Shown: one piece after another, positions 1-14,274 of the stretch
How positions within the stretch are numbered: position 1 is the stretch's first letter
Layout of the letters: the number at the start of each line of letters is the position of its first letter
NCBI GenBank assembly: GCA_936440205.1
Contig: OW387143.1
Coordinates: forward strand, 34,236,949 to 34,300,948
Source of the DNA: Lepidonotus clava
Lineage: Eukaryota; Annelida; Polychaeta; Phyllodocida; Polynoidae
Direction: 5' to 3'
DNA: 64,000 bases
Position numbers and translations under genes: made by a program
Notes under the pieces: model-generated
Told to the model about the DNA's origin: nothing
The model's input: the letters and a program-made list of their open reading frames with translations, nothing else
The model's database searches: none

Positions 1-373
1 GTGATTATGTAGAAAACCTGTTCTATCCGAAAATCCAACCCTTCCATTTTAAAGGACAGGAAGGGTGGAATGTGCTCTTTGGAATGATCTAGGGGCGGCC
101 TTGGTTAAGACAAACGTTAAAACGTTTAATGGTCACATGGCGTTTTAGAAGTGTACAGTTCTTGAAGTTCATTCAAGGCTGGGGACTATTGATTAAGTTC
201 AGTATTACTGGGAGAAATAATGTACCGTCCCCACAACATCGTCAGTTGTATACTTTGCTACAAAGCACAAACAACTCCTCCATCTCAATAGAAAAGTAGA
301 TAATATGATTGTTGACCGGATACTTTAAGGAATGGTAGCAATAGTTTCAATTTAAAAAAAATATATATTGAAA

Positions 374-379
374 TTTATT
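374..379 (-). terminator. candidate poly(A) signal of innexin 1
   Basis: The minus strand reads AATAAA here, about 190 bases past the innexin stop codon. Positions 1-570 otherwise show only AT-rich 3' flank with no coding signal. The hexamer is common by chance in AT-rich DNA, so this is a placement guess from distance alone. Confidence 0.4.
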
Positions 380-570
380 TTTTTAACCATTGGAACCCCG
401 CTTTTTCACCAGATAGTTGTAAAAGAAAACGGTATGTTCTTTTAACAGTCATGCTGAGAACACATAGCCGAAAGGCCTTTAATCTAAATCTTTAACAATC
501 AAACCGATATAACATAATCATCTTTGGTGTTGCAACGGTGTCGTGGGGGCGGCACATTTCACTCCCGCCG

Positions 571-3082
571 CTAGACGTCGTCTTCGTCCTCCACATCCGG
601 TAATGGCTTCAGGACGTACGAGTCCCATAAGGAGCAGACGAATTCCGTCACCGTGATGGCGTTCGTGTTGTGGCCCACCAGACGTAACACGAAGACGCCA
701 TCTTGTCTCAGGTAGTTCTCCACGAACTGCACCACCTTCTGGCTGTCCTCGGGCTTGATCTTGTCCATGAGCTTCAGGTGTTTCTATTGGGGGAGTAAAA
801 AGAATAGAGTGTTTTTTTCAGGAAAGCTGTATTTTAATTGATACGATAGTAAAAATAAATCTTAAAATGTGATCATGCATTTATGACTTTTGTTTTTATA
901 TGAGCTTCAGAATTACACCCTAATGAATGTGCTTGGAGAGGATGATGAGGAGGGTATTTGAAGGACTCAATACATTAGGGTGCCCCATCTTATCATAATA
1001 TAGGGCATGTCCACAACTAAACTCAATCATACTGATCATTATCTTACTTTTTCCAATGATAATAGACCTGAATTTTGCACTTAGAGTAATATACCTGCAA
1101 TATAAACTAAATACAGAGAATCATTCTATTTTATAAGGAATGTAAATTTTGCAAGTAGAGTCATATAAATGGACCATACCTAAAGTACATAGCCTACATA
1201 ATTAAAAGCAGTTTTTGTTATGAAGAGTGTTTATACATTTTGAAACTATAGTCATAAACAACACTACCATAAACAACAAATATGCAGAAAAGCAATCATA
1301 GGACTATACAGAATTACTGAATATGAATAACAATAAGAAGCCTTGGTGTCTAACCTTGACGTATCTGATCCTGTCCTTGCGGAAAACAAAGCGGAGGCTC
1401 CAGGTGAGGAAGCTGAAGGCTGTCATGGCGGCCAGGAAGACGATCCAGAACCAGATGAACAGGTAGATCTTCTCATTAAACAGGTTAATGGGCAGTACGC
1501 ACTGCACCGTGTAGCGCTGGACGTTACCCAGGCGACGCACCTGAAATAATAACAGATTGTTGGAGTCAAATAATGTTGTTTATGTTATTTGCATAGAATT
1601 GGTTTATGGTTCAGTAAGGTGGAACACTGTGTGATCCACATAATTGATTTGATAAAATGTAACTTTCATGTTCAGTGATTCAAAAGTGTTTTGCAGCATT
1701 TTTGAAACAATCATGTACCAGTAATAGATATTTATTGTGGTTACCCTTCCTTCATTCTCTATGGCATACGCTGGCTCAAATGCCTTTTGCTTTAATGTTG
1801 GGTAGTTATTTTAACTTTCTATTGATAGCTGCAGACCTAATCCAAAGATATTGTATAATAAGGAAGTAATTATACTTTTACAAGTTTGGCATCTCTGATG
1901 ATATAATGATGGGATTTGAACTTTTGGAAATTTTAGATTTCTCTCTTTTAAATTTCTCTCTTTTAGCATCTGACAAAGTATAGGCTAACAGCAATTACAG
2001 GTTTTAAGCAAAGCACTATATCTGCTACTTTTAATTAGATAATCATTCCTTATATGAAAAATACAAATCAGATATTGTAAAATCTCTGTAAAAAGTCAAA
2101 TTAACCTACTTTGAAGTCACACATTGTGACACGGGGGAATCTTGGTGAAGCTGTCCAATCTGAGCCATTTGCCAGCTGTCGGATGACATCAATGCCGTAG
2201 AAGTGGAAGTCAGTGCCCAGGAAGGCATTGAGGGTAAATAGCTGTCCGATGATGTTGGCAAAGAAGATGAGCTTGCAGAAGAGGTAGAGCACTACTAGGT
2301 AGTTGCCGAAGCGTCGACCACAGCACACACAGCAGGTACGGGATAAACAGTGCTTCAGACTGACTGTACACCCTGTCTTGTATTCACGTTGGCTTGTCAG
2401 GTATCTGTAACACAATGGAAAGATTGTAGTGGTTAAAAAGAGCCCCTTTTACCTTGGAAGTTGTCGATTTAAAGAGATAAGTAGTTCTGCTCTTTTGCCA
2501 ATTGTTCTTGGGAGTTGGCTGTTCGTTGGTGAAGTCGAATAGCAATATGTTACTGATAGAGTCACAATGTCCTTTAAATTGAATTTCCAACTTTCTAAGG
2601 CTTTCCCTCTTACCTAAAACAAGGAAAATTGGATTTATTCAGTATATAGGCTGCTAATTCGTCCGATAGGTAGTTCATAAACGTGAGGCGTCATTAGAAC
2701 ACCCACACAACATGGGAACAACTGGTGGCTTGTAGATAAGAAGACAAGTAGACGATCAATCAACATTACTATTATTATCAAGATAAAAACAGTCACGCTG
2801 TATCTCTTAACTGTCTAACTATTGATTTTACCAAAATGCATCTCTAAAAGCCGGCGTCAACACAGGTGGGTCATAGTAACTATATATAATTATGGTGACA
2901 TACATTCAGGGATGTAAGCTTTCAGATTATCGTCTGATTTCAATTTTTTCACTTCTAAGGTAATGTTCAAAGATATTTCTTACATGAAGTTTCCCAGCAT
3001 TTCAAGACATTTTCAAGTTTTTCTTTGCATTTTTTAGAGTTTTCCATTAAGCCTTCATTGCAGCCTTCTGGGTGTGTGTTTG

Positions 3083-3113
<31 letters not shown>

Positions 3114-6100
3114 TAGTCTGTCTGTCTGTCTGTCTGTGTCTGTCTGTCTGTCTATTTGTCCGTTTGTCTCTGTCGGTGTCTGTGTGGAAATATATTCATC
3201 TAATTATTATTGTGATATCACACCTATACGGAAGATGAGTCTGTTAGATTGAGTATTGTTTAATAAACAAAAACAAAACAAAACAAAACCTATTTGGTTA
3301 GTCTTTAGATCTACCTTCATTATTATAATGCCCTGACTGTATGGGGGGGGGGGGGGGCGGTAATAACAAAATCGATACAACCCTGAATGAAACTATAGAG
3401 AACAGGGGAATAACAAAAAGTATGGCCTATGGTCCAAACACCTATATGCACGATATATCTGTCACGTAGCATAACGGACTTTGTTGTTCTATCCTAGTCA
3501 AAGGGAGTGGACCATTGGCTTACCAACTTCCCGGATTTCTATGAATAAGCACTCAGAACGCTCAATGGGATAGACACTGTCCTATATTTTATCCATTGAC
3601 TTCTGTACTTCCCGGTAATACACACCTGAAAGTATTTTTAATCGTTTGTCCGCATTTCTGCTAAATCTTTCATATCATTATAAACGTCTCGTGTCATACA
3701 CAACGCAGGGACCTCAGTTTCGGACCATCCTTCTCATATACATTATACAGTTTGTTGTCTAAGGTTCGCCTTATTCTTAGAAAACTTCACTTGACATTAT
3801 GATTCTGACAGTGTCCTTTTATAATTTTCTCCTGAAAACGTAGTTTTGCTCAATAGTTATAACATGTGAATGAATAGAATATGTATCTTTTATCAGAGTA
3901 TTCATTATATTTGATCTTTGAAAAGCATAATTGTTTTCTTTTCCAAACTTGGCCACAAGTCGTTTAATGAAGATGTCACATGTGTGATTTTTTTAAGTTA
4001 CCGATCCATAACCAAGGTGGCATTTATAATGTCCTTTTAGATAGCGAAATTACTTTCAATTTCTCGTGATTAAGTAAGTAAGTATCAGATTTATGAGTAT
4101 GGCAATAAGAAGAACAATATTTAATTGTCATCGCCCCATACGCCAAATGAGCAAAACGGGTTCATCACATGTATTGCCACCATTTACAAGCTTATTGCAA
4201 TCCCATAACAAAGTCTGGCAAAGTCTATTCACCAATTGCAACCCCATTGCGCCTTACTGATATCCCTTACAGACTATTTTGCATAATGCGCATTTTGAGC
4301 CGCGTCTGCAATGGGGTATCATGTTATTGCCACATGATCACTCTTGTCAAGGAATGGGAAGGGTTTGACTAACTTCAGATAACATCAAAGGTTATTCAAT
4401 TCGAATAAACTTTGATGGTAGCCCTCAGATCAGATTATGTAGATTTCGAAGGAAGGACTCAATTGTTCACACAGCATAGCCTTAAGCCCGTATTCCACAT
4501 ACCAATTTTGATGCTGACAATTTTTTTTTATTTTTATTCCTTCCTGCATGAGTTGAAACCAGCCTATATACCATATCTTTAAGGTGTTTTGAAATGCTGT
4601 GTTGAGGATACCGGTATTCGGGTGAGCGCCCCTGGATATAAAAGCAGACGGCTGACATGTTTTAAGGGGGCTGTTTCATGCTGCATTTGACCCGCTAATA
4701 GAGTGAACACCATCTAGGCACTTTGAAAACCGTCTCTTAAAGGCACCCCAATTGCGCTTACGGAATATGAGGAAGGTATTGTTCAATGCATCTAATATTC
4801 ATCATCTACAGGGTAAAAAAAGGTTGCTCATTTGTGGTGTTGATAAAGATTGGTAAAATGGAAGTTGTTGACCTTGTGTACAGAATTAGGTAAAGAATCA
4901 ATTATGCATATGTAGAGGCTATAATCAGATAATATCAATGTCCAAATTCAATTCTATCTGTTCTGTAAATGTCTGGCTTTTCTATATAACTAGGATATTG
5001 GCTAAATTCAACTCAAAGCCTTGTGGAATTTGGCATTTAGGAAAATCTAAATAAATGTTAAAAGATTAGCCAAACTAAATCACTCGTCATAAAACCAAAT
5101 AACACTTATAGAATAGGCATCACATCAACCTTAACTGTTATAATATTGGCCAATATCAAATATGTATTTGATATAACATTGATTTCCCTAAATGGGCAGT
5201 TGATGAAAAAAACTTTGTAAATCTAGACAAATAAGGGCAGAAGTGTATTCTACACTGTGACCACCATGGTCCAAAACCAGTCCACTGCATACAGTCAGGG
5301 CGTGAAGGATTAGATTGCACCCTCCACCGGGTGGTGGACAAAAACCATGCTAAAACCATGTCGGCCGTACATTCAAAAAGGGGAGCTTTAAAAAGTTTAC
5401 CCACCAAACTTGTCTGCGCATGTGTCGTGACGTGGTTAAACATAACCTGCTTTTAACCCAAACCATATGGGAGGCCATGTGAAGAAGGGTCTGGCTTAGT
5501 TTAAGTGCAGGCTCTTGCGAGAGTTCTGATATAGTTACACTTATTCAATTATTAAAACTGGCCATTTATGTGCGCTTTCTCATAAGACTGGAAAGTACAG
5601 CGCAAGACGTAAATCATGATGTGTAAGCTCTGCAAATACATGCAATTATATGATGCTTCAAATATCCCCATACTTAAATCAAGTTATGCGGCATTTCATT
5701 TCAAACTCATCATAGACTATGGTAGGATATAGTTGAGGTGGCAGTTTAGCATAATGAGGTACTCAGTCTCTTTGAGTCTAGGAATCATAACTCAATGTAG
5801 GCTCATTTGTTCTTTTTACCCTTAGCGTTATCACATTTTACAACACGTAGTATATTTCTTTAAAAAGTTATAACTTTCACTTTATAGTGTCCTTATCACG
5901 TCCACGCTTATCAGTGACATGGATGAAAAGAAAGGAAAGAATACTTCTTGAGTCCATCGTCCTGTAGATATTGCCCCTTTTCTTTCTGAGCAGGAAAGCA
6001 AAGCGGGCCCATATAAAGTACCACTTGCAAAATTGGCTGTCATTTATATTCGTTCACTATCATTATACCAAGTACTAACTAAAGTCATGACAGATGGTAG

Positions 6101-8720
6101 TGGGTCGGGAATTGTAAACCTTGTAAACTGTTATTACCAGTTTACCTTTGTGCATGCGCACCACGCAGAACGGATAGAGCTTCCGGTGTGCGGATAACAT
6201 ATCTAAGTCACTTCCGCCAAAACTAACAGTTATTAGCAATAGACAGTATCATATGACACATATAATATAATTGGACATGTACCTATCTGTTTTAACACTG
6301 AGTAAACAGATTTTCTTTGAAGAAAATTTGTAGTTCATTTTATAAAAGTCGTAGTTATAGGGAGGGTTATCTCCACAGCAACGTCCAAGATATGCGTTTT
6401 AAAATCCCGGTCTATATTCCTGCTTTTTTAATCCGTCACAGATAACGCAGGCGTCCTTGCGATATAAAGAAAATAATTTGATATTTTGGCTGTCTGGCAT
6501 ACTTATAATAGATATCAGGGGTGAAAAACAATAATCTACATGTATTGTTGGCTGTCGATAAGGGAGGCTACAGGCGTGCATAGACTGGGACATGAGGGCC
6601 GCTCTGCCCACATACAGGATTACTTATCAATCGATATCAGGGGTCTCTTTAATATAGCTGCGCAGCTCAAGCGCTAGATAACACCGTGACGGTCTATAAT
6701 ATGTGAGGTACATGGGAAAAGACGAAGTGGGTATGACAAGGTACTATGATAATCATTAATCATTAATCGTCCATTCTGCCACAATAGTATTATAATACTA
6801 TTACTCTCGATGTTATATTGCAATACATCTGAAGATAGGGAGTTCACTGCATATGTGACTCCCCACAAAGAAAGGATGCTCCGAGGGGGTTATATCTTAA
6901 GCTCTAAGGCCAATATTAAGGGAAATATCGGTAGATTTGTGAAAAATAGGGATAAAAATGTCTTAAACCAACTTTTTGTGTAGAATTCAGTTAACCCACT
7001 CTAAACATTCCATTTTGGTTGAAAAACATTCTATTTGGAATGTTAATAGAATGTTTTTCCCCAATTATTACCTAACATTAGATGTTTGGTAACCATGGTA
7101 ACGAAATTATTTTGCTGATTTTTTCAAAAATTGTATTTGATTTGGAAAAACATGACTTTAATATAATATCAGTCCAAACTGAAGTAGATTAACTTTTCTA
7201 GATCAAAAGTTATGCCCGTAATAGCTTTTAAGGCTTTCTTGTTAATTTATGGAGTAAATTTTATTTTTTTACCAAATATTTAGATAAATATTCAATATCC
7301 GGGCTTTTGCCATTTTCCGGAGGACTGACGGTTCTGTCTTCAACAGCCTGTAACTTCTTTGAAAATTATCCAATTTTAATGTGCTTGGTATCATTTGAAA
7401 GCTAAAAACATCCTCTTTAAAGCTTAATTCCCGCCTGGGGCATCCTTTCTGTGTGGGGAGACACATATGCTTTTATATTTTCCTTAAACAAATTACATAG
7501 GGAAATTGTAAGGTGCCATGCAATGTACAGTTCCATCGACCCAATCTAAATGTGCGAATGTGAACACGTTAATTGCGATCTGACTTTTTAATAGGGTGCG
7601 ATATACTGCATAATTATTCACTAATCAAGTAAACAACAACTATTTGAGGGACAAAAAAACAAGCTCTCCATCGGTAGCCTTTTTCCAGACTATCCACCGC
7701 CAGTGACTAAACAATATTGTACTATGACCTTCACGGCGCATGCTCAGTGTGTCTGCGGATGGGATGGACGTTTTTAGAATCCTTTCAGAGATAATTTCAG
7801 TCTTGCTATCTCGATGAGTATCAAGTGAATGCTAATGCGTTTCCTGATACCTTATTGTATCTTTACAAATAGAGCTACCTCGTTGACACGAAGCGAGAAT
7901 AGTGTGTAGATTTAGGCATATAATGTGTTTTCTTGTTTAGAGCCTTTGATAGTATATATTTTGCCCAGTGAAAGATACCATTTCCCTGCTGTCGGGGTAT
8001 AGGCCTATTGGGTGCTCGATCCTATCCTTCGAATGAGTTCGAGACAACATAATAAATTATTCATTTCCTAGAGAACTAAATAAGTTTATGCCAGATATAA
8101 GGATGAAGTAATAAGTAGCGATGTGTGATTATAATTAAGCTAAATGGTTGGATACAACGTAACCCTAACGTATACACGTTGCCCATATAATACGTTTTTA
8201 TTTTTAAAGGAAATGCATGTTTATACCTGTCCATTTGGTTGGTCATGTATCTCAGCGTTTCGTCTCGATTATCCGACTTTTCCGTGTTCTGGAAGGTCTC
8301 CCCTGCCTCGACGATGTTGTTGACGTCGATGCCGGACCTGCTGTTGAGCGTCCTCCAGACCATGACGGGCATGTAGAAGAGGAGGGCCTGCACCAGCAGG
8401 ATCATGGGCACCCACTGGTAATAAGGGATCATCTGGCGCTTGTGCCCTTCATCCTCCTTGGGGATGTACTCCCCGAAGGGTAGATAATACGTGTTTTTAA
8501 TCCAGCAGTAGGAGTTGGCATATTCCTCGTGGTTTCCCGTGAAGTGGGCCGGGACCCAGCAGTTGATGGGGTCGCCGACATATTGTTTGGTGGAGACGAC
8601 TATGGCAAAGACGATCATGAGGCCGACCGTATAGCGATGGCTGAGGCGATCGATGAAATCGTCATCATTGCGGCTTTTGGATTCGGGGACACCCCCGATC
8701 ACCCCAATGATCTTATCCAT
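571..8720 (-). CDS. innexin gap-junction protein, complete four-exon gene
   Basis: Innexins form gap-junction channels and non-junctional hemichannels in the plasma membrane of invertebrates. Coding exons on the minus strand are 8720-8227, 2404-2110, 1540-1355 and 783-571, all bounded by GT/AG, giving 396 codons with stop. The first intron is phase 2 and the other two are phase 0. The protein shows the family layout: a cytoplasmic start MDKIIG, TM1 near residues 31-48, extracellular-loop cysteines C54 and C72, the hallmark YYQWVP at 100-105 entering TM2, TM3 near 200-222, loop-2 cysteines C260 and C277, TM4 near 286-308 and an acidic tail ending EDEDDV. The length of about 395 is normal. Introns 784-1354 and 1541-2109 show nothing of note. 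The start is the first ATG of the open exon; a 5' non-coding exon upstream is possible. The second innexin lies tandemly upstream on the same strand. Confidence 0.95.
2405..8226 (-). other. innexin 1 intron 1 (5.8 kb)
   Basis: This long phase 2 intron has donor CAG/GTATAA at 8227/8226 and acceptor TTACAG at 2405. It holds a CTGT-type microsatellite near 3085-3185, an AAAAC-type run at 3266-3290 and a G-run at 3343-3357. It also holds a hairpin with 14-base arms near 7019-7057 and a RFX/X-box-like palindrome near 7089-7102. The open frames inside it are short and carry no recognisable domain. I see no nested gene. Confidence 0.8.
3085..3185. repeat. (CTGT)n microsatellite
   Basis: Near-perfect tandem CTGT/TCTG units run for about 100 bases with a few interruptions, inside intron 1 of the innexin gene. 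A short open frame across it is low-complexity Ser/Val/Cys/Leu and is not a gene. Confidence 0.9.
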
Positions 8721-11700
8721 GCTGGGTATGGGTCCCTCTCAGGCTGTACCAGCCTCTCGAAATGAGTCTGTCGATATATCAGGGGGGCTGTGGTCCCTGT
8801 GGAGGTCCCCAGCAGAATAACCGTTGACTTGTCTGATAGAGACCAGGCAATCAGAGATCGATAAGACCTTTAGCTCTGATTGGATGATATACCCTTATCA
8901 ATACCAACCACCTACGTATCTCTGCACCTATATATGAGCACGGTATGTGCTGTCATGTCGTTACATAACAGCGTCGCATATGATCAAAGACATTCCCAAT
9001 ATCATACTAAAGTCATTCGAAATCTCCATCATTGCTCCCAACTGACTCTCAAATCTATTCTTTTCTCTGTCCTAGGTCATATGTCTATAAAAGTTATTCA
9101 CTGCTTGGTATTTCTGTTATTGATACATTGCTTTAGTCTATATGGTGTGCCATTTCTGTTATCATTGTTATCTCTACTATCTCAGACTGCAGACAGGACC
9201 TGACCTGTTGGTCTCATATCTTGAACACCTGGTGGCCAGGTGACACAGTATAGTGTGGACGATTTCCACAAGGTGGTGCCAAAAGCCTGAGTGGAATTAT
9301 TTGAAAAATACGTCATTTATAATACGTCAGGAAGGCTTCCCAAATAAAAACATTTTTCAATAAAAAGGATGCATAATGCAAGCTCTTCCAAAGCTTTGCT
9401 TTTCCAATTTTACATGATTGTAGTACCACATACAGTAAGATCTATATTGAACTATGCCATCTTCTTAATTGATAATTGATTCAGACCAGATTACATTGCA
9501 CAGCTGGTCTAAATCATATTACCTTATATTACAGAGCCCAACATGTATTTATATCATTTATTACAGTGGCGGATTTAGGGGGGGGGGGGCAATGGGCGCC
9601 CGCCTTATTTTTGGCTAAAATATTAACTTTTCTATGTAATGAAAAATTCTCGCATCGAGAGGGCCCAGCGAAAGTTTTACACCTCATCCCCTTTTGAAAA
9701 TCTTTGTTTTCTCACCTGCTCCAGGTGTATAATGGTCAAACTGTTGGCGTTTTACTATATGACCTTTTGCTTTTAAAGAGTCCCACATGCGTAGGTGGAT
9801 GGCGATTCCAGTATATGACACTTAAAACACACATGTTGTGTGCCAAACAAAACGCAGAACTGACAAATGAACATCTGTCATTTGTCCAGCCGAAGTTGAA
9901 AATAGAACTGGAAACTATTAGCCTGCGCCGCAAGCCCCTCCCCTGGTCTGGGATTGCAATATACAGAGACGAATACCTTGCCTACTGTATGTTTTGCTAA
10001 AACTTCTACATGTGTATATGAGCACGCAGTGTTATCATATTATTTATACACGATTGATGGTGGATACTCATGTATATTATTATTCTGTTCATAAAATCCT
10101 ATCATTATTACATTTGAATATTCAGAACGATGAAGCAGAATGTGATTCAACCATCCGACCTCCTTCGGGAATAACCAACAGATTTCATTGTGTACCTCAA
10201 CGTGTATCACATTCACCTACGAATCAACCAATTATTAATCATAGCCTACCTTTCTACAAAATGGAAACATGATAATCGAATCAAGTCTAGTAGGCCTCTT
10301 AATCTAGAGAGGAGAAAGGTGTATAGTCCAGTCCAGTAGAGAATATCATAATGATTTGTCAGAAATGAAATAATGATAATTATTTATCTTCTTTTTTATT
10401 GAATACATATGTAGGCTTTTATAAAACATGACACTCATGTGATCCAAAGGCTATGCATCTGACACAACACGAGCTGTGTAAAAACTGAGACAACCACAAA
10501 AAGGCAGACATGTCCAGCTGGTTCTCTACCCACTGCGACAGGCAGGCATTCTAGTGTTCTGAGAAAGGCTTTGTGTCGAGCACTTTTTCCTGGTTACCAT
10601 GACAACTTGTTATATCCTAAAACAATACAAAGGGAGCTGTGTTTTCACTCCGAGCCCGACAACTGCGTGCGAATTACGACAGACATAATTTAGTCAGATA
10701 CCCGTTATAGTATGATTATTGAAAGATTAGAATGAGTTCAAAATCGATAATGAACAGGAAAAGTAAATTAAGAAAGTTATTTGAAAAAAAACACATATAT
10801 ATATATATCGGTCTATGTCATAGACATGCCAGCTAAGTGAGTATCTCCATCTATATCGGCTAATAGTGTAAATTACCCGTATTTATGCTTCTGAACAAAG
10901 TTTTTTGAATGTGCAGTTTGTTCTACTAGTGTGTTTCAAAAGCCCTAAAAAAAGGAGACGGCTTAAATTCAACATTTGATACTACTGTAGGAAAAACAGT
11001 TGTTACCCGGCATATCTGTTTTCAAGTTTTTTTCAAGTAAAAACTGTCTAGTTTGACAAGGTTGATGTGTACCACTCTGTTCTGCGCGGTAAATATCCTT
11101 TCCCGACATTCCAGTGTATTTTCCATCCGTAATTACAATCATTTCTCATTTCACGAGTCTCAAAATGTATTCCTTACTTGTAGTTAACCTGATTACATCA
11201 ACATTTGGATAGGCCTATTCCTGTGATATATACATAGCAGTGATGAATCAAACTTCTTTTGATGCTGAATTACTGCAGAAGTTTGCAAAAGCCCAAAAAG
11301 GTAATAGGTGTTTGTCTCACAAAGGAAGCTTTTGTAAAGTCTGGCAGTTATACAACGTTCTCATAGTATTCTACCCCCTTGAATTCTTTGATATAATATT
11401 AAGATATTTTGATTAATTGTCGAACTTAAAAATCATAACGATTGATTACACTCATATAATAAACATGGTTGAGCTTAAAAAGAAAATAACTTTGATTTAT
11501 TCAATTTTTCTCTTGGTTTCCAGAGACTATTATTCTGACGTACTTTGTCCTAATCAAGTATGTAGCCGGTGTGGCAACATTTAGCCTAACGTAATGAGAG
11601 TAAACAGAATCAGACTATACAGTGTAGCTTTTGGAACGCTTTCCAAGTGAAAGAATTACAGTTTAATGACATAGGTTGATCTCTAATTATGATACATGTA

Positions 11701-12111
11701 ATCATTCTCAAAGGAAAGCCTACATTTTTCTATTGTATTGAACCTACCAACGCACACAATAGAAAGTTTCGTCGCGAAATTGGTCTCAATTTGCTAAAGC
11801 CTGTGTCCCCCCCACTCCACCCCTATGTTGGTAAGTGTCATAGATATTTTCCATCTACTTCCAAATGCATGCACAAAGCTATCAGTATCACTTTCTTATT
11901 TACTGGGATGACCAAGAATACGTCCGCCAGTTTGGTGTGTCATGTCTTCCTCCTTATAAGGCTGTATTGGTATGGGACCTATAAGTTCGTGGGTTGGATC
12001 AAATATTTCTTAGGGAGGGGCTAGATAACATATTATCATTTCACGTTCATATGTACATTCTACTCTGTGTGTAGTTAAAATGCCCATTAAAGGGGGTAGG
12101 AAGGGTCAGGA

Positions 12112-12245
12112 CCTATGAACCCCATAGACCCTCTGCACCCCTGGACCCTTGGACCCCCAGGGCCCCATACACCCCCTGGACCCCATAGACCCTCTGTACC
12201 CCTGGACTCCATAGACCCTCTGGGTCCCTGGGCCCCCTGGACCTC
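12112..12245. repeat. GACCCCATAGACCCTCTG-type minisatellite
   Basis: Imperfect tandem units of about 9 and 18 bases rich in CCCTGGACC and CCATAGACC run for about 130 bases. The minus-strand reading mimics Gly-rich collagen, but the triplet register is irregular and no exon structure surrounds it. Confidence 0.8.
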
Positions 12246-13084
12246 ATTGACATGCCGCGGGATGCTGACAAGCTCCGTCGACCATCCTTCCATCTATTTA
12301 TAATACATGGAGAAAAAGGCAAAGAGGAACAGGGATGTTGTGGTGTACAATGTACATATCAAGTTCCCGTTTTCTCGGAGCCTGTGGTTCCTTCTTCATC
12401 CTATATCACCACCGCATCATAACTCCTCCTTCCCATCCAGCATCCCCTCCCATGGGCTGACGTCTTATTACGTCTCAGTATCGATATGGGGGCAATAATA
12501 AAGGCCCGGTCACAAAGAAAGACTCAATTCAACTCAACTGTCTTTAGACTTTGGTACTGGATCATTGTCTTAGTGAAAAACTGACCAGTGGTTACAGGAT
12601 AGACTTCTTGCACCTATCTATAAGCAAATTGACTTGTAAGCAGAAGAGATATTATGTTTATTTGCCTTTATCTGATATGATCATGGGCTAAAGACAATTT
12701 AGGTTGATTCTTAAACTATGTCACACTATGGCACAACTGAATTCAGTTGTTGAGTTGATTTCAGTCTTTATATGTAACCGGGTCTTAAGGGTGTGTGCCG
12801 GGGCTGATATGAGAAGATTTATGTTGTCAATGAACAGAACAGCGCCAATTATGCAACATAAATTGTCTCTTTCTTGTTTACCAAGCCACAGTGTTTCCCG
12901 GTTCATAATCCGTTAATAAGGACATTGTAGACTCAGGAGACATTAATCATCCAAGAATGGGTGTCCTTCAGATAATGACGTGGAGGAGTTTCAGCTTTAT
13001 CGAGACCAACTACATTTGTTTTGCACAAAGTATTGATGACCTAATCTATAGTGGTGAGAAGGACAACAAAATAATGTGGCCCAA

Positions 13085-13165
13085 AGCCATCTCGGAGATT
13101 TGAACACAGGCCTGTTGTGCAGAAGTACGACATACTATCCACTGGACCACGCCCCTCTATGGGTT
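13085..13165 (-). mobile_element. tRNA-derived SINE-like fragment
   Basis: On the minus strand a box A-like TGGTCCAGTGG (plus positions 13139-13149) is followed about 44 bases later by a box B-like GTGTTCAAATCTC (13095-13107). That spacing is typical of RNA polymerase III tRNA promoters. The flanks do not pair into a full acceptor stem, so a SINE head or tRNA pseudogene is more likely than a working tRNA. Confidence 0.55.
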
Positions 13166-14060
13166 AAGATGGATTTCCTGATGAAAATATACAATCATCA
13201 AGAAGTTTTCCCATAAATCTCAATAGGATTTAAATTAGGAAGTATAGATATGGGGAGCGAATAGAAAAAAAACACGCCTAGTTCATGGTGGTGGTTCTAT
13301 TGTCATAGATGGGAGATAATTTGTGAATGATTGCGAGGAGAACAATTGGGAAATTAGTTATTTATTATGAACAAATCAAGTTTTGTTATCAATAGGAAAA
13401 TGCGAGTATCAAATGGCAGATTCAGACTGGCTTCACATTGAAAGCATGTTCTCTTGCATGTAGCCAATAATGAATAAAGTACGAATGTGTATGTACACTG
13501 CCACTTAGGTCCATTAGTTTTACAATCAAAGCGTGTATAATACACATATGGGCCCCATAGATTGAATTTCAAGATACACAACTTCTACCCACACTGGTTG
13601 AGAGGAGAGCCTATTATGATGAAGCCATGTTGCTAAAACAAATTACCATTTCACATACTTCAAATAAAGGGTATAAACATTGACTCTGATGGAAAACACT
13701 TGTTTTATTTATAAAACAGAAACCATAACTTCTCAGCCAACCCACTTGACTGGGGCACCCAATACCGGTCAATCATTCTGTCTGAATGAACCAGCGGGCA
13801 AAGTCTAGGCCATGTCACCCAAGGGACCAGGGCTCCAGGGTTTGGCCTCATATGAATAACTCTTGAAAACTTTAGACATTGACCTTTATAACAATAAAGT
13901 CAACATGAGCTATTCCTGACTTCCAAAGCCAAAACCCAAGTGATTCCAGATGTTAATAATGAATTACTTCATAATAAGTGACAAATGTCATGTTTATTGT
14001 AAAGTGAGATACCTTTTGATTTTGAAAACTATTTCTTTAAATTTTGTAAATATACACTAA

Positions 14061-14274
14061 TACTGTGAACGTATATAATTTTGCGCTGTTAAATTTTCGC
14101 GCATCTAGCCATAAATCGCATTTTCGCGTATTCATGATTTCGCGCATTCAATAGTTAATTCTATTTGCTCTATATTATTCCTAATTTTCAGTCATATCAT
14201 ATTTTTGCGCATTTTTAGTGGTGCGCGAAATGCGCGAAATTATGTACAGCGCGAAAATTAATACGTTTACAGTA
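14061..14274. mobile_element. Tc1/mariner-type MITE
   Basis: A 214-base unit begins TA-CTGTGAACGTAT and ends ATACGTTTACAG-TA, so its ends are inverted repeats of about 28 bases flanked by the dinucleotide TA. The interior is rich in TTCGCGC and GCGCGAAA motifs and has no open frame. TA flanks with short inverted ends are what non-autonomous mariner-like elements leave. Confidence 0.7.

Noticed and set aside
8217-8765. Plus-strand frames opposite innexin 1 exon 1
   Set aside because: Shadows of the innexin coding strand; no domain pattern.
9476-10272. Run of plus-strand open frames
   Set aside because: No coding pattern or splice structure; the G-run and GTGGCGGATTTAGG string suggest repeat-derived sequence.
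12087-12322. Collagen-like Gly-rich reading on the minus strand
   Set aside because: It is the translation of an imperfect GACCC/CCATAGACCCTCTG minisatellite; the Gly-X-Y register is broken in every unit and no exon boundaries fit.
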